Shown here: positions 47,630 through 55,821 of the stretch, one piece after another
Layout of the letters: every line of letters begins with the position of its first letter
Position numbering within the stretch: position 1 is the stretch's first letter
Assembly: GCA_038200275.1 (NCBI GenBank)
Contig: JBBPYC010000055.1
Span: 15,603 to 79,602, forward strand
Reading direction: 5' to 3'
From: JBBPYC01 sp038200275
GTDB taxonomy: Bacteria > Pseudomonadota > Gammaproteobacteria > Burkholderiales > Burkholderiaceae_C
DNA length: 64,000 nt
The notes under the pieces: generated by a model
Database searches by the model: none
What the model was told of the DNA's origin: nothing
The model's input: the letters and a program-made list of their open reading frames with translations, nothing else
Translations under genes and position numbers: made by a program

Positions 47630-50256
47630 ACTCTTTCCGCGACCCAGCCGCGCACCGACTCAAGCGCTGCCGTCAGCCCCCCTGGATCGGTGCCGCCGGC
47701 CATCGCCAGATCGGGCTTGCCCCCGCCCTTGCCGCCCACCTGGTTAGCGACGAAGTTGACGAGCTCACCCGCCTTCAGCTTGCCCATACTGTCTTTGGTG
47801 ACGCCGGCCGCCAGCTGCACGCGGCCGCCTTCGACACTGGCCAGCACAATGGCGGCGGTCTTCAGCTTGTCTTTCAACTTGTCCATCGTGTCGCGCAGCA
47901 CCTTGGCGTCGGCGCCGGGCAGCGCCGCGGCCAGCACCTTGATGCCGTTGACATCGATCGCTTGGGAAGTCAGCTCATCGCCTTGGGACGATGCAAGCTT
48001 GCCTTTGAGCGCAGCCAATTCTTTTTCAAGCTGGCGCTGCTGTTCGAGCAATGCCCCAATGCGCGCGGGCAACTCAGTCGGCGTGACGCGCAACGTGCCC
48101 GCAGCGCTGCCCAGCGTGTCGCCCATCTTCTGCACGTGGCTCAGCGCGTTCGCGCCCGTAACCGCTTCGATGCGGCGCACGCCAGCGGCCACGCCGCCTT
48201 CGGATGTGACGGTGAAAAAGCCGATGTCGCCAGTGCGCGCCACGTGTGTGCCACCACACAACTCACGGCTGCTGCCGATGTCCAGCACGCGCACCGACTC
48301 GCCGTACTTCTCACCGAACAGCATCATCGCGCCGGTGCGCTTGGCGGCCTCGATGTCCATTTCTCTCGCATGCGTCGCATGGTTCGTCAGGATCTCGGCG
48401 TTCACGCGCCGTTCCACCTCCTGGATCTGCTCGTGCGTGACCGGGCTGTTGTGTGTGAAGTCGAAGCGCGTCTTGTCGATGTCGACCAGGCTGCCTTTTT
48501 GTTGCACGTGGTCGCCCAGCACTTCGCGCAGTGCCTTGTGCATGATGTGCGTGACGCTGTGGTTGCGCATGGTGGCAGCGCGGGCCAGCACGTCGACCTG
48601 TGCTGTCACGGCGTCGCCGACCTTGAGCGTGCCGCGGCTCAGAGTGCCGTGGTGGCCATATACGTCGGCACGGACTTTCTGCGTATCGTCCACCTGAAAA
48701 GCGCCGCTGTCCGCCGTCAGTTCGCCGCGGTCGCCGACTTGGCCACCGGACTCGGCATAGAACGGGGTCGATTCGAGCACAACGATGCCGTTTTCTCCAT
48801 TTTTTAGTGCCGAGGCGCTAGTCCCATCCACATAGATTGCTATGATTTTTGAAGATGCTTCAAGCGCTTCGTAGCCGACGAACTGATTGCCCGCACCCAC
48901 ATATTCAAGCGCGCGGTCCATCTTGAACTTGCCTGCCGCGCGGCCCGCAGCTTTCTGCTTGTCCATGGCAGCGTGGAAGCCCACTTCATCGACTTGGACA
49001 TCGCGCTCACGGCACACGTCGGCCGACAAGTCCAGCGGGAAACCGTAGGTGTCGTGCAGCTTGAATGCGACGTCGCCGGGCAGCACTTTTGTATCGCCAG
49101 CCAGCGCCGCATCCAGAATCTCCATGCCGTTTTCCAGCGTTTCGAAGAAGCGCTCTTCCTCCGCTTTCAACACCTCACCGATGCGCTTTTCCTGCTTCGC
49201 CAAGTTCGGGTATGCATCGCCCATCAACGCCACCAGATCGGGCACGAGCTTGTAGAAGAACGGCGTCTTCTTGTCCAGCTTGTAGCCATGCCGAATCGCG
49301 CGGCGGATGATGCGACGCTGCACATAGCCGCGGCCTTCGTTGCTCGGGATCACGCCGTCGGCCACCAGGAAGGCGGTTGCGCGGATGTGGTCGGCGATGA
49401 CCTTGAGCGAGTTGTTGTTCAAGTCCTCACAGCCGGTTTCGCGCGCGGCGGCCTTGATCAGCGCATCGAACAGGTCGATCTGGTAGTTGCTGTGCACATG
49501 CTGCAGGATCGCGGCCAGCCGTTCCAGCCCCATACCGGTGTCGACACACGGCGCCGGCAGCTTCTTCAAGGAGCCATCGGGCTGCATGTCGAACTGCATG
49601 AACACGTGGTTCCAGATCTCAATGTAGCGGTCGCCGTCTTCATCCGGGCTGCCGGGCGGTCCGCCGGGGATCTCAGGGCCGTGGTCGTAGAAAATCTCGC
49701 TGCACGGGCCGCACGGGCCGGTGTCGGCCATCATCCAGAAGTTGTCGCTGGCGTACTTCTTGCCCTTATTGTCGCCGATGCGCACGATGCGTTCGGGCGG
49801 CAGGCCGATGACGTTGTGCCAGATGTCGTAGGCCTCTTCGTCTTCGTGATAGACGGTGGCCCAGAGTTTGTCGGCGGGCAGTTTAAAGACCTGCGTGAGC
49901 AGCTCCCAACCCCATTCGATCGACTCGCGCTTGAAGTAGTCGCCGAAGCTCCAGTTGCCCAGCATCTCGAAAAACGTGTGGTGCCGCGCGGTGTAGCCGA
50001 CGTTCTCCAGATCGTTGTGCTTGCCGCCGGCGCGCAGGCAGGCCTGCACCGACGTGGCCCGCACGTATGGCCGCTTGTCCTGGCCCAGGAACACGTCCTT
50101 GAACTGAACCATGCCGGAGTTGGTGAACATCAGCGTCGGGTCGTTGCCCGGCACGAGCGAGCTGGATGGCACCACCGTGTGGCCTTTCGACGCGAAGAAG
50201 TCGAGGAAGGTCTGGCGGATGTCGGCGACAGTATGGGGAGCAGTGCGTGAAATCAT
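47626..50256 (-). CDS. alaS: Alanyl-tRNA synthetase
   Basis: Class II synthetase charging tRNA-Ala and editing mischarged Ser and Gly. 876 residues, the usual size. The catalytic domain opens ADIRQTFLDFFASKGHTVVPSSSLVPGNDPTLMFTN in several conserved blocks (motif 1 region). The tRNA-recognition region follows. The editing domain has the HSVTHIMHKALREVLG zinc ligands and GTHVARTGDIG (CxxxH type, CGGTHVA). The C-terminal domain, ending in GGKGGGKPDLAMAGG, contains the glycine-rich segment. ATG 50256 is chosen over one 9 codons upstream, with AGG 8 bases before it. It begins 24 bases after vapC. Confidence 0.98.
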   Translation of the reverse strand: MISRTAPHTVADIRQTFLDFFASKGHTVVPSSSLVPGNDPTLMFTNSGMVQFKDVFLGQDKRPYVRATSVQACLRAGGKHNDLENVGYTARHHTFFEMLGNWSFGDYFKRESIEWGWELLTQVFKLPADKLWATVYHEDEEAYDIWHNVIGLPPERIVRIGDNKGKKYASDNFWMMADTGPCGPCSEIFYDHGPEIPGGPPGSPDEDGDRYIEIWNHVFMQFDMQPDGSLKKLPAPCVDTGMGLERLAAILQHVHSNYQIDLFDALIKAAARETGCEDLNNNSLKVIADHIRATAFLVADGVIPSNEGRGYVQRRIIRRAIRHGYKLDKKTPFFYKLVPDLVALMGDAYPNLAKQEKRIGEVLKAEEERFFETLENGMEILDAALAGDTKVLPGDVAFKLHDTYGFPLDLSADVCRERDVQVDEVGFHAAMDKQKAAGRAAGKFKMDRALEYVGAGNQFVGYEALEASSKIIAIYVDGTSASALKNGENGIVVLESTPFYAESGGQVGDRGELTADSGAFQVDDTQKVRADVYGHHGTLSRGTLKVGDAVTAQVDVLARAATMRNHSVTHIMHKALREVLGDHVQQKGSLVDIDKTRFDFTHNSPVTHEQIQEVERRVNAEILTNHATHAREMDIEAAKRTGAMMLFGEKYGESVRVLDIGSSRELCGGTHVARTGDIGFFTVTSEGGVAAGVRRIEAVTGANALSHVQKMGDTLGSAAGTLRVTPTELPARIGALLEQQRQLEKELAALKGKLASSQGDELTSQAIDVNGIKVLAAALPGADAKVLRDTMDKLKDKLKTAAIVLASVEGGRVQLAAGVTKDSMGKLKAGELVNFVANQVGGKGGGKPDLAMAGGTDPGGLTAALESVRGWVAERV

Positions 50257-50279
50257 TAATTGCCTAAATGGGGAGAAGA

Positions 50280-50705
50280 TCAACCGAGCAGCTGAAAGCG
50301 CAGTCCAGTGAAGCGTTTGAAGTCGCGGTCGAAGGTGCCGATTTCTGCGTTGTGCTCAATCGCGAGCGCAGCCAGATGGGCGTCGTTGGTAAGGTTGCCA
50401 GCTGTGCCCGCTGCAATCAGCAGGCGGCCCAGAATTCCTGCATGGCGTTCCCCGGGATGAATGATTTGCACACGTGGGTGACTCAGCCACTCGTCCACGA
50501 CGGAAAGCGCAGTCGTTGTCTCAAGTGGTGTGGTTAGCACGCGCGGATGCGTGGACACACGAAGAAAACCGATCAACGCGCCCCAGGCCAGTCCGACGCC
50601 GCGTACGTCGCCCAGCGACCTTTGCATCCAAGTCTTTGACATGACGTGGTACGGGCTCAATGCGTCCACCATATAGACCAGCACGTTCGTATCGGGCAGC
50701 CGCAT
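50280..50705 (-). CDS. vapC: VapC-family PIN-domain toxin
   Basis: PIN-domain endoribonuclease; VapC toxins cut tRNA or rRNA and are held inactive by VapB. 141 residues. The acidic residues of the PIN fold are visible: Asp in LPDTNVLVYMVD, then NLTNDAHLAALAIEH and TFDRDFKRF near the C-terminus. The start lies one base after the vapB stop. It is followed by alaS only 24 bases downstream on the same strand. Confidence 0.88.
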   Translation of the reverse strand: MRLPDTNVLVYMVDALSPYHVMSKTWMQRSLGDVRGVGLAWGALIGFLRVSTHPRVLTTPLETTTALSVVDEWLSHPRVQIIHPGERHAGILGRLLIAAGTAGNLTNDAHLAALAIEHNAEIGTFDRDFKRFTGLRFQLLG

Positions 50706-50706
50706 T

Positions 50707-50994
50707 TCAAGCGCCTCGCTTCATCTTGGCGATGATTTCCTCATCTTCCAGGTCCGCTGCAAGCCGGTTCAAGCTATGTGCATCGACCAGCAACGGCCCC
50801 ATGTCGAATGTGCGTTGCTTAAATGGCGGAATCTCAGCCGCTGGAGCGGCGTTGGAAGGCGCTGACATCGGCACCAGCTTCGCGACTGGCTTGTTATGCC
50901 GCATGATGATCACTTCTTCCCCAGCTTCGGCGCGCGCGACATATTCACTCAGGTGGGTTTTGGCATCGAACAGGCCAACGGTAGCGGCAGGCAT
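50707..50994 (-). CDS. vapB: VapB/Phd-family antitoxin
   Basis: 95-residue antitoxin of the Phd/YefM group. The N-terminal DNA-binding part is VGLFDAKTHLSEYVARAEAGEEVIIMRHNKPVAKLVP, shown by its AKTHLSEYV and MRHNKPVAKL blocks. A C-terminal acidic part (DLEDEEIIAKMKRGA) would wrap the toxin. ATG 50994 follows GGGAG. The pair should repress its own promoter, expected in the 95 bases up to the Crp/Fnr gene. Confidence 0.87.
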   Translation of the reverse strand: MPAATVGLFDAKTHLSEYVARAEAGEEVIIMRHNKPVAKLVPMSAPSNAAPAAEIPPFKQRTFDMGPLLVDAHSLNRLAADLEDEEIIAKMKRGA

Positions 50995-51088
50995 GGCAGC
51001 TCCCTGAACAAAAAAATTGGTTGAATCGACCAGATTTTAGTCGCTTCCATGCTTGGTTGCCTTAGGAGAGCCACTGCGTCGGTCCCGT

Positions 51089-51826
51089 TCAAAGCCGCCG
51101 CAACGCATCCACGTCAACGATTTCGATCACCCCACGGGCCAACCGCACCGCCCCTTCCGTCGCCAGCTGCCGCAGCAGTTGGTTCACCGTTTGCCGTGTC
51201 AGCCCCAGCATCTGCCCGAGCTGCTCCTGCGGCACCCGAATCTCGCGCCGCGTGCGCCCCGGCGATTGGCCCCAGCCATCGGCCAGTGCAATCAGCCGGC
51301 GCGCGAGTCGCTGCTGCGGCGTGAGCAGCGTGTTCTCCTCGATCGTCGCAAAGGCAGCGCGCAACTTGTGCGTCAACAACAAGCCGAGCGCGTGCCAGTG
51401 CGCAGGTGTCGCTTCGAGCAGACCGAGCAGTCGTGCCCGTGGCACCTGCAGCAGCGTGGTCGGCGCACTGGCCCAGACGTCGTGCGCCACCGGGGCGCCG
51501 TCGAACAGTGCGATCTCGCCAAACCACTGCGGCGGTTCGGCGATCGCGAGCATGGCCTGCCGGCCATCGGCGGCGGCCGTCGTGACGCGCAGGCAGCCGG
51601 CGACCACACAGTACAGGCCATCCACCGCGTCGCCCTGGCGCAGCAAGAAGTCACCACCCGCTATGCGTCGAACTTGAGCTGTGCAGAGCAACTGGGTCTG
51701 CAGCGCAGCAGGAATCTCGCGAAACCAGGCGCCCGAGCGCACCACCAGTTCAAAAGGTTGCTCGCCATGGATGTCGTCAGGCATGGCGATGGGTGGATCG
51801 GCGGGCAAGTCGGTGGGCGTGGTCAT
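51089..51826 (-). CDS. Crp/Fnr-family transcriptional regulator
   Basis: 245-residue regulator. The cNMP-binding-type beta barrel covers about residues 30-150 (GGDFLLRQGDAVDGLYCVVAG, WFGEIALFDG). A C-terminal winged helix-turn-helix (about 185-245) has VPQEQLGQMLGLTRQTVNQLLRQL. There is no FNR-type Cys cluster, so it is unlikely to sense oxygen by an Fe-S centre. Start ATG 51826 is 134 bases from the divergent P450-reductase gene, which is its most likely target. Confidence 0.88.
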   Translation of the reverse strand: MTTPTDLPADPPIAMPDDIHGEQPFELVVRSGAWFREIPAALQTQLLCTAQVRRIAGGDFLLRQGDAVDGLYCVVAGCLRVTTAAADGRQAMLAIAEPPQWFGEIALFDGAPVAHDVWASAPTTLLQVPRARLLGLLEATPAHWHALGLLLTHKLRAAFATIEENTLLTPQQRLARRLIALADGWGQSPGRTRREIRVPQEQLGQMLGLTRQTVNQLLRQLATEGAVRLARGVIEIVDVDALRRL

Positions 51827-51838
51827 GTTTTCGCGTTG

Positions 51839-51854
51839 TGTCGGCTGCCCGACA
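51839..51854. promoter_or_regulatory. Palindrome between regulator and CYP102-type gene
   Basis: TGTCGG-CTGC-CCGACA, perfect six-base arms, placed 12 bases upstream of the regulator start and 107 bases before the P450 fusion gene. Candidate operator; it is not the classical TGTGA Crp site. Confidence 0.4.
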
Positions 51855-51960
51855 GCAGCAGGCGGTGCAGCCCGCACACAATGACACATTGGACGGAGCG
51901 GCCGCCACGCCCTCCGCTTCGCCGTCAAACCAACTCCTTCTCATCGGGAGACAACACCCC

Positions 51961-54900
51961 ATGGACACCATCGAAATCCGCCCCACGCAAGTGCCGCAGC
52001 CGCCGCAAAAACCGATCGTCGGCAACCTGACCGAGATCGATTCGGACACGCCGATTCAAAGCATGATGCGGCTGGCGCGCCAGTACGGGCCGTTCTACAA
52101 GCTCAATCTGGTTGGCCGCGAAGTGCATGTGGCCAGTTCGCAGGCGCTGGTCGACGAACTGTGCGATGAGACCCGCTTCAACAAGCGCATCCACGGCCCG
52201 CTGCGGGAAATCCGCACATTCGCGGGCGATGGTCTTTTTACCGCCTACAACAGCGAACCGAACTGGGGCAAGGCGCATCGGCTTTTGATGCCAGCGTTCG
52301 GGCCGGTGGGGGTGCGCTCGATGTTTGAACGCATGGTCGACATTGCGGACCAGCTGTTTGTCAAGTGGGAGCGACTCGGCAGCGGCGCCGTGATCGATGT
52401 GGCCGACAACATGACGCGGCTGACGCTGGACACGATTGCGCTGTGCGCGTTCGACTACCGCTTCAACAGCTTCTATCAAAACGAGATGCATCCGTTCGTC
52501 GCGGCGATGGTCGATGCGCTGGATGAAGCGGGTCAGCGCGGGCGCCGGCCCAATGTGCTGTCGAACATGATGCTGGTCACCAAGCGCCGTTATGAGGCGG
52601 ACCAGCAGGTGCTTGCCAAGGTGGCCGAGCAGCTGATCGCCGAACGCCGCGCCGATCCGAAAGGTGCCGACAAGAACGACCTGCTCAACGTGATGCTGAA
52701 CGGTGTCGACCCGGTCACCGGCGAAAAGCTGTCGGACGAGAACATCCGCTACCAGATGGTCACGTTCCTGATCGCGGGCCATGAGACCACGAGTGGCCTG
52801 CTGTCGTTCGCGGTGCAGCTGTTGCTGGCCAACCCCGATGTGATGCGACGTGCGCGCGCATTGGTCGATGACGTGATGGGCCGTGAGACGCCGACGCTGG
52901 ACCATTTGGCCAAGCTGCGCTACCTTGAACAGATCCTGATGGAGTCGCTGCGCCTGTGGCCGACCGCGCCCGCATTCGGTGTAAAGCCGATCGAAGACAC
53001 CGTGCTGGGCGGTCGCTATCCGTTGACCACCAAAGACACCGTGCTGGTGCTGGAGCCGATGCTGCATCGTGACCCAGCGGTCTGGGGCGCAGACGCGGAG
53101 AGCTTCCGGCCCGAACGCTTCGCACAAGAAGAAGCGGAGAAACTGCCGCCGAACGCCTGGAAGCCCTTCGGCAACGGCGCCCGCGCTTGCATTGGCCGGA
53201 CGTTCGCGATGCAGGAGGCGCAGCTCGTGCTGGCGATGCTGCTGCAACGGTTCGACATCGTGCTGGACGACCCGGGCTACAAATTGCAGGTGGCCGAGAC
53301 GCTGACCTTGAAGCCGCACGGTCTGATGATTCGCGCCAAGCTGCGCGGCGAAGGCGGATTCGCAATGCGCAGCCCGATCGCCACCCCAGTGCAGAAGCTC
53401 ACACCAGCGCCGGCGGCCGATCAGGTCGCCGCTGCCGATGCCGCGCCGCTGCTGGTGCTGTGGGGCAGCAACACCGGCTCATGCGAGATGTTTGCGCGGC
53501 GCATCGGCAGTGATGCGGCGCGCCAGGGCTACAGGGCCACCCTCGGCCCGCTGGACCAGCACGAGGGTGCACTGTGCGCGGAGGTGCCCCTGATCGTCGT
53601 CACCGCGTCGTACGAAGGCCAGGCGCCGGACAACGCCAAGCAGTTCCTGTCCTGGGCCGAGGGGCTGCAGGCCGATGCTTTGGACGGCGTTCGTTTTGCT
53701 GTGTTTGGTTGCGGCAACCGGCAATGGGCGCGCACGTACCAAGCTGTGCCCAAGCGCATGGACGCCGCCTTGGCAGCAGCCGGTGCAACACGTTTTCGCG
53801 CGCGCGGTGAGGCCGATGCGGGCGGCGACTTCTTCGGCGCGTTCGACACCTGGTATCAGGATCTCTGGGCCGAACTGGACCAGGCGTTGGGGCGTGAGTC
53901 GATCGAGCGCGAAGCGGCCATGCCGACGCTTGAAGTCGAGCTGGTGCGCGCAGGCCGGGAAAACGCATTGCAGTTGGGCGAGCTGGAGCTTGGCACGGTG
54001 CTGGAGAATCGCGAGCTGGTGGATATTTCGGCACCGAACGCGCGCTCCAAACGGCACTTGCAGATCGCGCTGCCGGCCGGCATGAGCTATGCAAGTGGCG
54101 ACTATCTGGCGATCCTGCCACGCAACCCGCCGGCCAACGTCGAACGCGCGCTGCGCCGGTTTGGCTTGGCCAGCGACACTCAGATCGTGGTCCACAAGCA
54201 GCCGGGCGCGCCCAGCGCGATTCCCGCCGGCTACCCGATCGCCGCGTTCGATGTGCTGTCCGGCTATGTCGAGCTTGCCCAGCCGGCCACGCGTTCGCAA
54301 CTGGTTGAGCTGGCACAGCTTGCCCAATGCCCGCCGGAACGCACGGAGCTGGAGCGCCTTGGAAGTGAGGAAGCCTACGAAGCCGAGATCCTGCGCAGCC
54401 GGGTCAGCGTGCTCGATCTGCTGGAACGCATGCAGTCGTGCGACGTGCCGCTGGCGCGCTTTCTGGCCATGCTGCCGATGCTGCGCGCGCGCCAGTACTC
54501 GATCTCATCATCCCCATTGGCCGATCCGAATCAGGCGAGTCTGACCGTCGCGGTGGTTGACGCGCCTGCGTTGGCTGGCCACGGCCATTACTTCGGCGTC
54601 GCATCGAGCCACCTGGCACAGATGCATCCGGGCGACCGGGTCTCGGTCGCGGTGCGGCCGTCGCAATCCGGCTTTCACCCACCAGCCGATCCGGCCGTGC
54701 CCATGGTGCTGGTCTGCGCGGGCACTGGTGTGGCACCGTTTCGTGGCTTCCTGCAGGAACGCGCACTGCAGAGAGCCGCCGGGCGCGACGTGGCAATCAG
54801 CCTGCTGTTCTTCGGCATTGACGACCCGGAAGTCGACTATCTGTACCGCGAGCAATTTGCCGAGTGGCAAGCACAAGGCGTGGTCGAGGTGCGGCTGGCC

Positions 54901-55161
54901 TGCTTCAAAAAGCTGCAAGCCGAAGGGATCGAGTTCGTGCAGCACCGCGTCTGGCAGGACCGCGCGGACGTGCAGGCCATGTTCCAGGCCGGCGCCCAGT
55001 TCTTCGTCTGCGGCGACGGCAAGTTCATGGCGCCCGCCGTGCGTGACACCTTCGTCCGCATCTACCGCGAAGCCAGCAGCGCGGACGAAGCGCAAGCTCA
55101 TGCATGGGCTGACCAGATGGAGCACGAGCACGGACGCTATGTGTCCGATGTGTTCGCCTGA
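51961..55161 (+). CDS. Self-sufficient cytochrome P450/NADPH-P450 reductase (CYP102 type)
   Basis: Single-chain mono-oxygenase like P450 BM3, which hydroxylates fatty acids near the omega end using NADPH. 1066 residues, almost the 1049 of BM3. The haem domain (1-475) has an AGHETTSG I-helix motif, ESLRLWPT, and PFGNGARACIGRTFA with ligand Cys410. The flavodoxin-like FMN domain (about 497-650) begins LVLWGSNTGSCEMFARR. The FAD domain has RQYSISSSPL near 843. The NADPH site has VCAGTGVAPFRGF near 917, and the C-terminus ends YVSDVFA. ATG 51961 follows GGGAG. The divergent Crp/Fnr gene may control it. tRNA-Gly starts 54 bases after the stop. Confidence 0.95.
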   Translation: MDTIEIRPTQVPQPPQKPIVGNLTEIDSDTPIQSMMRLARQYGPFYKLNLVGREVHVASSQALVDELCDETRFNKRIHGPLREIRTFAGDGLFTAYNSEPNWGKAHRLLMPAFGPVGVRSMFERMVDIADQLFVKWERLGSGAVIDVADNMTRLTLDTIALCAFDYRFNSFYQNEMHPFVAAMVDALDEAGQRGRRPNVLSNMMLVTKRRYEADQQVLAKVAEQLIAERRADPKGADKNDLLNVMLNGVDPVTGEKLSDENIRYQMVTFLIAGHETTSGLLSFAVQLLLANPDVMRRARALVDDVMGRETPTLDHLAKLRYLEQILMESLRLWPTAPAFGVKPIEDTVLGGRYPLTTKDTVLVLEPMLHRDPAVWGADAESFRPERFAQEEAEKLPPNAWKPFGNGARACIGRTFAMQEAQLVLAMLLQRFDIVLDDPGYKLQVAETLTLKPHGLMIRAKLRGEGGFAMRSPIATPVQKLTPAPAADQVAAADAAPLLVLWGSNTGSCEMFARRIGSDAARQGYRATLGPLDQHEGALCAEVPLIVVTASYEGQAPDNAKQFLSWAEGLQADALDGVRFAVFGCGNRQWARTYQAVPKRMDAALAAAGATRFRARGEADAGGDFFGAFDTWYQDLWAELDQALGRESIEREAAMPTLEVELVRAGRENALQLGELELGTVLENRELVDISAPNARSKRHLQIALPAGMSYASGDYLAILPRNPPANVERALRRFGLASDTQIVVHKQPGAPSAIPAGYPIAAFDVLSGYVELAQPATRSQLVELAQLAQCPPERTELERLGSEEAYEAEILRSRVSVLDLLERMQSCDVPLARFLAMLPMLRARQYSISSSPLADPNQASLTVAVVDAPALAGHGHYFGVASSHLAQMHPGDRVSVAVRPSQSGFHPPADPAVPMVLVCAGTGVAPFRGFLQERALQRAAGRDVAISLLFFGIDDPEVDYLYREQFAEWQAQGVVEVRLACFKKLQAEGIEFVQHRVWQDRADVQAMFQAGAQFFVCGDGKFMAPAVRDTFVRIYREASSADEAQAHAWADQMEHEHGRYVSDVFA

Positions 55162-55214
55162 TGGCTGTTCGGTTTCAGGCGTTCCACGTCGGCGGTTACA
55201 CTCGGCGCCGACAT

Positions 55215-55288
55215 GCGGGTGTAGTTCAATGGCAGAACGGCAGCTTCCCAAGCTTCATACGAGGGTTCGATTCCCTTCACCCGCTCCA
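55215..55288 (+). tRNA. tRNA-Gly (CCC)
   Basis: 74 bases including CCA. The acceptor stem GCGGGTG pairs with CACCCGC. The anticodon loop TTCCCAA gives CCC, reading GGG. The D-arm is TAGTTCAATGGCAGAA and the T-arm GAGGGTTCGATTCCCTT. One C-T mismatch occurs in the anticodon stem. Layout closely matches E. coli glyU. Confidence 0.95.
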
Positions 55289-55321
55289 GTTCTCTGCGCG
55301 ACCTGCGCCTTGACTTGACAT

Positions 55322-55714
55322 ATGGAACGCCTGAAGGCCTGGGCACGGCAACTAAGGCGAGACGCCGTTGCCTTATGGTTTGCTACGCGCCATCCTGAGG
55401 TACCTTGGCTGGCCAAGGCGCTTGGCGTGATCGTGGTGGCTTATGCGCTGAGCCCGATCGACCTGATACCGGATTTCATTCCAGTACTCGGCTTGCTAGA
55501 TGAGTTGGTTCTGCTGCCAGGTTTGATCTGGCTCGCGATCCGACTGATTCCCCCACCGTTGTTTGAAGTCTGTCGCGCGCAGGCTGATGAGTGGTGGGCG
55601 TCACGGCAGGCCGAGCCGGTCAACTATTGGGGGCTGGCGTTCGTCATGCTGATCTGGTTTGCAGCAGCCTGGAGCCTTTGGCGTTGGGTGCTGCAACCAT
55701 GGATCGATCGGTAG
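55322..55714 (+). CDS. DUF1232 (YkvA-like) membrane protein
   Basis: 130-residue protein. Its core VIVVAYALSPIDLIPDFIPVLGLLDEL (given here only by its SPIDLIPDFIP block) is the DUF1232 signature with a membrane segment. A second hydrophobic segment lies near the C-terminus (GLAFVMLIWFAAAWSLW). Function unknown. It lies 33 bases after tRNA-Gly and ends just before a strong bidirectional terminator. Confidence 0.87.
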   Translation: MERLKAWARQLRRDAVALWFATRHPEVPWLAKALGVIVVAYALSPIDLIPDFIPVLGLLDELVLLPGLIWLAIRLIPPPLFEVCRAQADEWWASRQAEPVNYWGLAFVMLIWFAAAWSLWRWVLQPWIDR

Positions 55715-55726
55715 CAACCAAGTGAA

Positions 55727-55768
55727 ACAAAAAATGGGCCACGCGTGAACGTGGCCCATTTTTTTTGG
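55727..55768. terminator. Strong bidirectional Rho-independent terminator
   Basis: ATGGGCCACG, six-base loop, CGTGGCCCAT, with a run of A before and eight T after (55729-55767). It should end transcripts from both the DUF1232 gene (+) and the convergent repeat-protein gene (-). Confidence 0.9.
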
Positions 55769-55821
55769 GAAAGCCGCCTGCCCGCACAACGGGCAACAGC
55801 AGCCTTGCAGCAATGTGCTGA

